A stretch of DNA of 7,218 nucleotides from Actinomycetota bacterium (GTDB taxonomy: Bacteria > Actinomycetota > Acidimicrobiia > Acidimicrobiales > Ilumatobacteraceae). Below, in pieces: positions 1 to 5,644 of the stretch. The position numbers and the translations under genes are program-made. Each line of letters starts with the position of its first letter. Position 1 is the first letter of the stretch. The DNA lies in contig SXYT01000121.1 of assembly GCA_005788205.1 (NCBI GenBank), positions 1 to 7,218 on the forward strand. Direction: 5' to 3'. Below the pieces are notes generated by a model, which did not search any database, was not told the DNA's origin, and worked only from the letters and a program-made list of their open reading frames with translations.

Positions 1-2382
1 CTGAACGCGAAGGAACTGGAGATCCACTCAGTCACGGTGAACGGTGCCGCGTGCGGGTTCCACCTGCACGACGCCACGGAGCGCCTCGTCATCCAGGCAG
101 ACGTCGCGGCGGGTCCCGTCGACGTCACCGTCACGTTCACCGGCGTCCTGAACGACAAGCTCCGTGGCTGGTACCGCAGCACCTTCAGGGATGCCGACGG
201 CACGGAGCGCGTCATCGCTACCACACAGATGCAGTCCACGGACTGCCGCAAGGCGTTTCCCTGCTTCGACGAGCCCGACATGAAGGCCGTGTTCGCCGTT
301 GACCTCACGGTCGACGAGGGCCTGCTCGCGGTGTCGAACGGCCCGGAGACGCGCCGCGAGACGGCGGGCAACGGGAAGGTGCGGGTGTGGTTCAGGGACA
401 CCATGCCGATGTCGACCTACCTTGTGGCATTCATCGTGGGCCCGCTCGAGGCCACCGAGCCCCAGATGGTGAACGGTGTGCCGTTGCGCATCATCCACGT
501 GCCCGGCAAGGCCCACCTGACCGGTTTCGGCATGCGCATCGGTGCCTTCGCGCTCGACTGGTTCGCCACCTACTACGGCATCGCCTACCCGAGCGACAAG
601 GTGGACATGGTCGCCCTCCCCGACTTCGCGGCCGGCGCCATGGAGAACCTCGGCCTCATCACGTTCCGCGAGGTGCTGCTGCTGGTGGACCCAGCGACCA
701 GCACCCAGATCGAGCAGGAACTGGTGGCCGACGTGGTCGCCCACGAGCTTGCCCACAGGTGGTTCGGCGACCTCGTGACGATGGGCTGGTGGAACGGCAT
801 CTGGCTGAACGAGGCGTTCGCCACCTTCATGGAGATCGCGGCGTGCGACGCGTTCGCGCCGGAGTGGAAGCGCTGGACCAGCTTCGGCCTGGAGCGCAGT
901 GTGGCGATGGAGGTCGACAGCCTGCACAGCACCCGCAGCGTGGAGTTCCCCGTGCACGCGCCCGACGACTGCGAGGGCATGTTCGACGTGCTCACGTACC
1001 AGAAGGGCGGGTCCATCCTGCGCATGCTGGAGCAGTACCTCGGTGCGGAGCGCTTCCGCGCCGGCGTCGGCCACTACCTGAAGAAGCACAGCTACGGGAA
1101 CACCGAGACCGGTGACCTGTGGGACGCCATCGAGGAGACCGTGGCCTCCGACGGCGGCGAGAATGTGCCCGTGCGCGCCCTGATGGACAGTTTCATCTGG
1201 CAGCCCGGCTTCCCGCTGGTGTCCGCCCGCCGCGACGGCGACGAACTGGTGCTCTCGCAGTGCCGCTTCACCTTCGACAACGAACCGGACGCCACGCTGT
1301 GGAACGTGCCGGTGCACGTGCGCAACGGCGGCACCGAGACCAAGGTCCTGCTGACCGGGGACGAGATGCGGATGCCGCTCGCCAATGCCGCCGCGGCGGT
1401 CATCGTGAACGCCGGGGGCAACGGCTTCTTCCGCGTGTCGTACTCGCCCGAGCTGCTCGGCCGCATCACCGGCGACGTGCTCGCGGGCATGCAGATCATC
1501 GAGCGCTACAACCTGGTGGACGACGCGTGGAACGCGGTGGTCTCGGGCAACCTCTCCGCCCCCGATTTCCTGGCCTTCGCCGGCAACTTCGCCGCTGAGC
1601 GCGACCTCGCGGTGTGGCAGGCGCTCGCGATCGGCATCCGCGGCCTCGGCCGCCTGCTCGACCGCGGCCAGCTCGATGCCCTTGCCGGCCGGGTGCGCTC
1701 CCTGGCCGCGCCGGCCCTCGCCGACCTCGGCCCGACAGCGGTCGCCGGGGAGCCCGACCTCACCGCGAAGCTGCGCGGCCTGCTGCTCGGTCTGGTGGCG
1801 GTGTCGGGGCGCGACGCGGCAGCCCAAAGGCGCTGCCGCGACATCCTCCTGCACCCCGACGCTCCCGGCAACGACCCTGAGCTCGTCGCGGCGGCGACCA
1901 CCGTGGTCGCTTCCATCGGCAACGAGGACGACTACGAGTGGGTGCTGGAGCGCTTCCGCAACCCGGACACCCCGCAGGAGCAGATCCGCATGCTTTACGC
2001 CCTCGCCGAGTTCGACGACCCTGACCTCATCCGCCGCACGTGCGAGCTCGCCTTCAGCGGCGAGGTGAAGACGCAGAACGCGCCGTTCCTGCTCAACCGC
2101 TGCATCGCCAACCGTTTCCACGGCGAGCTCGCGTGGTCCGTCGTGCAGCAGCACTGGGCGGAGGCAAACGAGAAGTTCCCCGTGAACACGATCGTGCGCA
2201 TGGTGGACTCGGCGAAGATGCTGAACAGCGACACCGCGGAGGCATCCGTGCAGGCGTTCTTCTCCGAGCACGACATCCCCCAGGCCGTGCAGACTCTCCA
2301 GCAGGTGCTGGAGCGCCAGAAGGTGAACGCGGAGCTGCGCCGGCGCGAGTCGGCGGCGCTCGCCGCCTCCCTCGCCGGCTGA
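1..2382 (+). CDS. M1 family zinc aminopeptidase (5' end outside window)
   Basis: This is a zinc-dependent aminopeptidase that removes N-terminal residues from peptides, probably in the cytosol because no export signal can be judged. The frame is open from base 1 and encodes 793 residues, so the GTG at 37 is not a credible start; roughly 40-60 N-terminal residues are missing compared with ordinary M1 enzymes. Counting the first codon as 1, the substrate-binding GAMEN motif is at 212-216. The zinc site HELAH is at 248-252, followed after 18 residues by the third ligand Glu271 (in WLNEAFATF). The catalytic Tyr is 333 (in LTYQKGG). The segment FPCFDEP near residue 90 belongs to the N-terminal beta domain. 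A helical ERAP1_C-like region fills about 480-793 after a short beta domain (NGFFRVSYS). The GAMEN and zinc-site context looks closer to the puromycin-sensitive/tricorn-factor branch than to E. coli PepN. All catalytic residues are present. The stop lies 3 nt from the stop of the convergent ligase gene. Confidence 0.96.
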   Translation: MNAKELEIHSVTVNGAACGFHLHDATERLVIQADVAAGPVDVTVTFTGVLNDKLRGWYRSTFRDADGTERVIATTQMQSTDCRKAFPCFDEPDMKAVFAVDLTVDEGLLAVSNGPETRRETAGNGKVRVWFRDTMPMSTYLVAFIVGPLEATEPQMVNGVPLRIIHVPGKAHLTGFGMRIGAFALDWFATYYGIAYPSDKVDMVALPDFAAGAMENLGLITFREVLLLVDPATSTQIEQELVADVVAHELAHRWFGDLVTMGWWNGIWLNEAFATFMEIAACDAFAPEWKRWTSFGLERSVAMEVDSLHSTRSVEFPVHAPDDCEGMFDVLTYQKGGSILRMLEQYLGAERFRAGVGHYLKKHSYGNTETGDLWDAIEETVASDGGENVPVRALMDSFIWQPGFPLVSARRDGDELVLSQCRFTFDNEPDATLWNVPVHVRNGGTETKVLLTGDEMRMPLANAAAAVIVNAGGNGFFRVSYSPELLGRITGDVLAGMQIIERYNLVDDAWNAVVSGNLSAPDFLAFAGNFAAERDLAVWQALAIGIRGLGRLLDRGQLDALAGRVRSLAAPALADLGPTAVAGEPDLTAKLRGLLLGLVAVSGRDAAAQRRCRDILLHPDAPGNDPELVAAATTVVASIGNEDDYEWVLERFRNPDTPQEQIRMLYALAEFDDPDLIRRTCELAFSGEVKTQNAPFLLNRCIANRFHGELAWSVVQQHWAEANEKFPVNTIVRMVDSAKMLNSDTAEASVQAFFSEHDIPQAVQTLQQVLERQKVNAELRRRESAALAASLAG

Positions 2383-2385
2383 CCG

Positions 2386-4098
2386 TCAGCGGCTGGTGGG
2401 CCTCAGCGAGCCATTCGCCACGGCGTCGCGAAGGGCGGTCTTCAGGAACTTGCCGGCCGCGTTGCGCGGGAGCGGCTCGTTCATGATGACCACGTGGTTC
2501 GGCACCTTGAACGACGAGATCTTGCCGTCGAGGAACTTCCACAGTTCCCCGGCCGTGAACGCCGCGCCCTCCTTCGGGAAGACCGCGACCGCGACTTCCT
2601 CGCCCAGGCGCTCGTGCGGCACGCCGAACACGGCCGCCTCGTAGACCGCTGGGTGCTCGTAGATGGAGCCCTCCACCTCGGTGCAGAACACGTTCTCGCC
2701 GCCGCGCAGGATCATGTCCTTGATGCGGTCCTTGATGTAGAGAAAGCCCTCGTCGTCGATGTAGCCGCCGTCACCGGTGTGCAGCCAGCCGTTCTCGATG
2801 GTCTCCGCCGTCGCGTCGGGGCGGTTCCAGTAGCCGCGGATGAGCATCGGGCCGAACATCATGATCTCGCCGTACTCGTTCGGGCCGAGCGGCTTCGTCG
2901 TGACCGGGTCCCACACTGCGAGCTGCATCGGGCGGATGGCGCGGCCGGTGGAGGTGGGACGGTCCGTGTAGAACTTGCCGGTGTTGCCGGGGCCGAACGC
3001 GTTGGTCTCTGTCATGCCGTAGCCGAGCTGCGGGCCGCCCTTCTTGATGCTCTTCGCCACCTTGTCCACGAGCGTGGCGGGCGCAGGCGCGCCGCCGCCA
3101 CCGACGGCCTTCAGCGAGGTGGTGTCGTACTTGTCGAAGTCCGGGTGGTTCACCAGGTCCCAGCTCTGCGTGGGCACGCCCACAAAGTTGGTGATGCGCT
3201 CCTCCTGGATGATCGGCAGGGCCTTGCCGGCGTCCCACTTGTACATGATCACCAGCTTGAGGCCCGCCACGAAGCAGGAGAGCATGACGGGCACGCAGCC
3301 GGTCACGTGGAAGAGCGGCACGATGAGGATGAACGACGCGGGGAACTCGCTCTGGGACATCAGCTTGTCCTCGGGGTCGCTCGCGAGCGACAGCACGCCG
3401 TTGCGGGCAGAGAACGCCATCAGCGAGTTGACCACCGCGCGGTGCGTGGAGACGGCCCCCTTCGGGCGGCCGGTGGTGCCCGAGGTGTAGAGGATGGTGC
3501 AGTCGTCGTCGGGCTGGATGTCCGCCACCAGCGGCCCGAGGCCCGTCTTCACTGCCTGCGACCACTCGTCGATGCCGGGACCGACCCCGGTCTCCGGGCG
3601 CGCGATGAGCATCTTCACACCCATGGCGCGGGCCACGTGGTGGGCGGTGTCGATGCGCTGCTGGTCGCCGATGAGCACCTTTGCGCCGGAGTCCTCGAGG
3701 GCGAACTTCATCTCGTCCTCTGTCCACCACGCGTTGAACGACACATTGACGGCGCCGACGGAGATGATCGCGGCGAAAGCGATGATCCACTCCGGGTAGT
3801 TGCGCATGGCCACGGCCACGCGGTCGCCCTTCTTCACGCCGTAGGTGTCGACGAGCAGGTGGGCGAGGCCGTCGACCTCGTCCATCACCCGGGCGAACGA
3901 GTACCGCTCACCCTCGTACAGCAGGAACGTGGCGTCGCCGTGGGCGCGGGCACCCTGGAGAGCGAGCGCCAGGCTCGGCGGCGCGTTCTTGAAGACCTCC
4001 ATCTTCACCCCGAAGACCTCGGTCTCTGTGAGCTCGAACGGTGTCCCCGACCCCGGGTCCAGGACGGCCTTCTGTGCATCGGTCCAAGACAGTGCCAT
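2386..4098 (-). CDS. AMP-dependent acyl-CoA synthetase/ligase (FadD-like)
   Basis: This 570-residue class I adenylate-forming enzyme should activate a carboxylic acid with ATP to an acyl-AMP and transfer it to CoA. The substrate cannot be named from sequence; a medium/long-chain fatty acid or similar acid is the default for this family. Core motifs are complete: the P-loop YTSGTTGRPKG at 204-214, YGMTE at 360-364, the TGD motif at 441-443, the hinge region KDRIKDMILRGGEN at 456-469, and the C-terminal catalytic Lys550 in RNAAGKFLK. The length is normal for the family. The ATG at 4098 was chosen because GGGGGA precedes it by 5 nt and the protein then starts MALSWTDAQKAV. A longer in-frame start at 4197 would lie inside the tRNA and is rejected. 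The gene follows tRNA-Ala by 60 nt on the same strand with no convincing terminator between, so readthrough from the tRNA promoter is possible. Its 3' end faces the aminopeptidase gene. Confidence 0.95.
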   Translation of the reverse strand: MALSWTDAQKAVLDPGSGTPFELTETEVFGVKMEVFKNAPPSLALALQGARAHGDATFLLYEGERYSFARVMDEVDGLAHLLVDTYGVKKGDRVAVAMRNYPEWIIAFAAIISVGAVNVSFNAWWTEDEMKFALEDSGAKVLIGDQQRIDTAHHVARAMGVKMLIARPETGVGPGIDEWSQAVKTGLGPLVADIQPDDDCTILYTSGTTGRPKGAVSTHRAVVNSLMAFSARNGVLSLASDPEDKLMSQSEFPASFILIVPLFHVTGCVPVMLSCFVAGLKLVIMYKWDAGKALPIIQEERITNFVGVPTQSWDLVNHPDFDKYDTTSLKAVGGGGAPAPATLVDKVAKSIKKGGPQLGYGMTETNAFGPGNTGKFYTDRPTSTGRAIRPMQLAVWDPVTTKPLGPNEYGEIMMFGPMLIRGYWNRPDATAETIENGWLHTGDGGYIDDEGFLYIKDRIKDMILRGGENVFCTEVEGSIYEHPAVYEAAVFGVPHERLGEEVAVAVFPKEGAAFTAGELWKFLDGKISSFKVPNHVVIMNEPLPRNAAGKFLKTALRDAVANGSLRPTSR

Positions 4099-4102
4099 TG
4101 CG

Positions 4103-4109
4103 TTCCCCC
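4103..4109 (-). promoter_or_regulatory. Ribosome binding site of the acyl-CoA ligase
   Basis: Read on the minus strand, GGGGGAA stands just before the ATG at 4098, with five bases between GGGGGA and the start codon. It is a purine-rich Shine-Dalgarno-like stretch at normal distance. It decides the start in favour of 4098 over the longer open frame running into the tRNA. Confidence 0.6.
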
Positions 4110-4158
4110 GGGATTCAGTTGTGCTCGAGATGGTGGTCAGCCCGCGGGCAAGGCGGTC

Positions 4159-4234
4159 TGGTGGAGCTGAGGGGAATTGAACCCCTGACCTCTTCATTGC
4201 GAACGAAGCGCTCTGCCAACTGAGCTACAGCCCC
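4159..4234 (-). tRNA. tRNA-Ala, anticodon CGC, CCA encoded
   Basis: On the minus strand this folds as a complete 73-nt tRNA body (4234 to 4162) followed by an encoded CCA (4161-4159). The acceptor stem is GGGGCTG with CAGCTCC and contains the G3-U70 wobble pair that is the main alanine identity element; the discriminator base is A73. The D stem is GCTC/GAGC. The anticodon stem is CTTCG/TGAAG with loop TTCGCAA, giving anticodon CGC, which reads the alanine codon GCG. That codon is common in this GC-rich sequence. The T arm is AGGGG, TTCAATT, CCCCT. Every stem pairs and the variable loop is five bases, so nothing suggests a degenerate copy. It lies between the repeat array and the acyl-CoA ligase, all in the same direction. 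Confidence 0.97.
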
Positions 4235-4252
4235 GTGGACGGGACGGTGAAA

Positions 4253-4258
4253 AGTCTA
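4253..4258 (-). promoter_or_regulatory. Possible -10 box of the tRNA-Ala promoter
   Basis: The minus strand reads TAGACT here, matching the TANNNT pattern of actinobacterial sigma-70-type -10 elements. The end of the hexamer is 18 nt before the mature tRNA 5' end, leaving room for a leader of about a dozen bases. No good -35 hexamer is visible at 16-18 nt spacing in the GC-rich upstream stretch, so the call rests on one element and on position. Confidence 0.4.
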
Positions 4259-4283
4259 CGGGCGGTCCAGCCCGGCGGCACAG

Positions 4284-4429
4284 CCCGTCAGGCGGCGCGA
4301 TGAGTGCCGTAGTAGCGGCGCCCGTCAGGCGGCGCGATGAGTGCCTGTCAGCGGCGCCCGTCAGGCGGCGCGATGAGTGCCTGTCAGCGGCGCCCGTCAG
4401 GCGGCGCGATGAGTGCCGTAGTAGCGGCG
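4284..4429. repeat. Four direct tandem repeats of 37, 36, 36 and 37 nt
   Basis: Four head-to-tail copies with no spacers occupy 4284-4320, 4321-4356, 4357-4392 and 4393-4429. All share CCCGTCAGGCGGCGCGATGA at their + strand left end, followed by GTGCC. The two outer copies are identical (type A, containing GTAGTAGCGGCG) and the two inner copies are identical (type B, TGTCAGCGGCG instead), giving an A-B-B-A order. The rightmost copy is the genuine 3' end of the minus-strand membrane-protein gene: it encodes its last residues RRYYGTHRAA and its stop. The other three are extra copies downstream of that stop, towards tRNA-Ala. This looks like local tandem duplication of a gene end, with one copy altered and then duplicated. 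There is no sign of an insertion sequence or attachment site. Confidence 0.95.
4343..4402 (-). terminator. Two identical GC-rich hairpins in the repeat array (possible terminator)
   Basis: On the minus strand, each junction entering a type B unit (4402-4379 and 4366-4343) can fold as GCCTG, unpaired A, CGG, a six-base loop GCGCCG, CTG, unpaired A, CAGGC. That is a 5-bp outer stem, an A/A mismatch and a 3-bp inner stem with one G-U. The first hairpin contains the TGA stop of the upstream membrane-protein gene. Type A sequence at the same place cannot pair this way. There is no U-tract, so an intrinsic terminator is uncertain. Other roles are RNA 3'-end protection or slowing of polymerase. The pairing is seen by eye; the function is inferred. 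Confidence 0.35.
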
Positions 4430-4981
4430 CAGGTACTCCTGGTTGCGAATCTGCACGAGTGTGTAGCAGTACCCGCCCAGGACGATCGCGGCAACAGCGA
4501 AGAGGTACACCATGGCGGTGGAGCCGGTGGTGAAGGCGAGGAACAGGCTGAGGCCGTTCAGGGCGACCAGGCCGAACAGCACGTTGGTCCGGCGGCGGCG
4601 CACGATCTCACGCGGGCTCATGAACATCTGCTCGGCGGCGAAGTGACGCCGGGACAGCTCTGCGGTGTGGTGGCTGCGGCGGTGCCGCGGGGCGGCGGTC
4701 ATGGTGTCATCCACGGGGACCAGGTGCGGCCGGCCGTGGGCGGACGCCCGGCGGGACGGGGCGGGCCGGGTCAGCGGTCGCGGGCCGGGAACGAGCGGGC
4801 GGGCCATGGTGCGCATCGGGGCCTGCGACCTCGGTCCCTGGGTGCGCTGCAGGGTGTTCAACTGGCGTCGGAACTCGGACACGGAGGACACGGCACCGCC
4901 GTCGAAGCGACTGCGCATCAACGGCGGAAGCAGCACGGCCATCCAGGCGGCACCGACGACGAGAAGAATCATCGTTCCCAT
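4397..4981 (-). CDS. Small three-helix membrane protein, GlpR-like (gephyrin-like molybdotransferase receptor family)
   Basis: This 194-residue protein has one N-terminal membrane helix (about 4-20, ILLVVGAAWMAVLLPPL) followed by RSR. A basic Pro/Arg-rich linker runs to about 127, then RRRR at 128-131 and two more helices (about 133-150 and 156-177). The tail ends RRYYGTHRAA. The positive charges suggest that the linker and tail are cytoplasmic. This architecture, with the AAW..LLPP signature in helix 1 and an Arg cluster before a C-terminal helix pair, resembles actinobacterial GlpR. GlpR is the membrane receptor for a MoeA/gephyrin-like protein (Glp) linked to FtsZ and cell division, and its gene is often near moa/moe genes, as here. 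The assignment is from memory of the family. The protein is shorter than many members, and glp itself is not in the window. The ATG at 4981 puts a short head before helix 1; ATG 4972 (preceded by GGGAA) and GTG 5032 are alternatives. The last codons lie in repeat unit four. Confidence 0.75.
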   Translation of the reverse strand: MGTMILLVVGAAWMAVLLPPLMRSRFDGGAVSSVSEFRRQLNTLQRTQGPRSQAPMRTMARPLVPGPRPLTRPAPSRRASAHGRPHLVPVDDTMTAAPRHRRSHHTAELSRRHFAAEQMFMSPREIVRRRRTNVLFGLVALNGLSLFLAFTTGSTAMVYLFAVAAIVLGGYCYTLVQIRNQEYLRRYYGTHRAA

Positions 4982-4982
4982 A

Positions 4983-5020
4983 ACGAAAGATGAGCCTAAC
5001 CAGACTTTCGTCCGCGGACG
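4983..5020 (-). promoter_or_regulatory. Dyad symmetries and possible -10 box before the GlpR-like gene
   Basis: Three elements sit just before the ATG at 4981. CGTCCGCGGACG (5009-5020) is a perfect 12-bp palindrome. ACGAAAG (4983-4989) and CTTTCGT (5005-5011) form a 7-bp inverted repeat around a 15-nt centre. Within that centre the minus strand reads TAGGCT (4998-4993), a TANNNT-type -10 box ending 11 nt before the ATG, which would give a very short leader. No convincing -35 hexamer is present. A promoter overlapped by a protein-binding dyad is plausible but unproven. Confidence 0.3.
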
Positions 5021-5054
5021 ACCACATGCCACCGTTCACACATGGGAAACGATG

Positions 5055-5060
5055 AGAATA
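5055..5060 (-). promoter_or_regulatory. Alternative -10-like box for the GlpR-like gene
   Basis: The minus strand reads TATTCT in a locally AT-rich patch of the spacer after moaC. It matches TANNNT, but no -35 element is evident at 17-18 nt. If used, it would give a leader of about 65 nt to the ATG at 4981 and would also allow the GTG at 5032. It is offered as an alternative to the box at 4993-4998. Confidence 0.25.
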
Positions 5061-5072
5061 TGCCCATTTTGA

Positions 5073-5095
5073 GCGGGTTTCGTCGAGATACCCGC
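5073..5095 (-). terminator. Hairpin downstream of moaC
   Basis: GCGGGT (5073-5078) and ACCCGC (5090-5095) form a 6-bp stem around an 11-nt loop, beginning 25 nt after the moaC stop on the minus strand. The sequence after the stem is TCAAAAT rather than a run of T, so it is not a classic intrinsic terminator. It is the only stem-loop well placed to end or weaken the moa operon transcript before the GlpR-like gene. Confidence 0.35.
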
Positions 5096-5120
5096 TGTTG
5101 ACAGGGCCTCTGTGACCCGG

Positions 5121-5627
5121 TCAGGCAGGCCTGCGGTAGTCCCCCGAACGGCCCCCGGACTTCTCCCACAGGGCCACATCGGTGATGGTCATGTCCTTGT
5201 CGGCACTCTTGCACATGTCGTAGACGGTGAGGGCGGCCACGGACGCGGCCGTGAGGGCCTCCATCTCGACCCCCGTCTGGCCCACTGTCTCCACGGTGGC
5301 CTCGATGAGGATGGCTGCCCGGCCGGCGGGGGCACCCTGCGGGGCAGGATCGACCGAGAGGTCAACCGAGACGGAGGTGATCGGCAGGGGGTGACAGAGC
5401 GGCACCAGGTCGCTCGTGCGCTTGGCTGCCTGGATGCCGGCGACCCGGGCGACACCCAGCACGTCGCCTTTCTTCATGGCCCCGTCGGCAATCGCGGCGA
5501 CCACCTCTGCTGTGGTGAGCACGGTCGCACGGGCCACGGCGCGGCGCTTGGTGGCCTCCTTGCCCGAGACGTCGACCATGCGGGCGTTGCCCCGGTCGTC
5601 CAGATGGCTGAAGGTCGGCTCTGTCAC
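5121..5627 (-). CDS. moaC: Cyclic pyranopterin monophosphate synthase MoaC
   Basis: MoaC converts 3',8-cyclo-7,8-dihydro-GTP, made by MoaA, into cyclic pyranopterin monophosphate in the cytoplasm, the first stable intermediate of molybdenum cofactor. The 168-residue protein has the usual family length and signature blocks in order: MVDVSGKEATKR (17-28), MKKGDV (51-56), AGIQAAKRTSDLVPLCHP (63-80, with His79), GVEMEALTAASVAALTVYDM (119-138) and MCK at 138-140. The block KDMTI (144-148) and the lysine in KSGGRSG (156-162) complete the active-site set. The GTG at 5627 was chosen because it starts 17 nt after the crotonase stop and gives the normal short head (FSHLDDRGNARMVDVS). There is no strong Shine-Dalgarno sequence, so translation may depend on the upstream gene. 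The reading frame continues upstream into the crotonase gene, but that extension has no MoaC character. It belongs to a minus-strand operon with moaA. Confidence 0.97.
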   Translation of the reverse strand: MTEPTFSHLDDRGNARMVDVSGKEATKRRAVARATVLTTAEVVAAIADGAMKKGDVLGVARVAGIQAAKRTSDLVPLCHPLPITSVSVDLSVDPAPQGAPAGRAAILIEATVETVGQTGVEMEALTAASVAALTVYDMCKSADKDMTITDVALWEKSGGRSGDYRRPA

Positions 5628-5644
5628 GGCTGGGAGCGTACTTG

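Noticed and set aside
28..2271. Long antisense open frame (747 codons) opposite the aminopeptidase
   Set aside because: It mirrors the codon structure of the GC-rich sense gene, is rich in His, Val, Arg and Gly, has no recognisable motif, and the sense strand has a complete M1 active site.
2494..4170. Long plus-strand open frame (558 codons) opposite the acyl-CoA ligase
   Set aside because: It is an antisense shadow of a gene with all adenylation motifs. The composition is the same His/Val/Arg-rich pattern, and it runs into the tRNA.
4099..4197. N-terminal extension of the acyl-CoA ligase beginning MKRSGVQFPSAPP
   Set aside because: This stretch is the translation of the tRNA-Ala 3' half and the spacer, a well-known artefact of tRNA sequence. 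The ATG at 4098 has its own ribosome binding site and a family-like start.
4284..4429. CRISPR array
   Set aside because: The unit length (36-37 nt) is suggestive, but the units abut without spacers and one encodes a protein C-terminus. No cas gene is present.
4300..4533. Plus-strand open frame encoding repeated APVRRRDEC peptides
   Set aside because: The peptide repeats follow from translating the tandem array on the wrong strand. The frame then continues antisense to the membrane-protein gene.
4982..5032. GTG start at 5032 for the membrane protein
   Set aside because: It adds 17 polar residues before helix 1, has no Shine-Dalgarno sequence, and spans the palindrome and -10-like box. It is kept only as an alternative.
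5098..5103. Perfect TTGACA -35 hexamer on the plus strand
   Set aside because: No -10 element lies 16-19 nt downstream, where the sequence enters the antisense 3' end of moaC, and no plus-strand gene follows.
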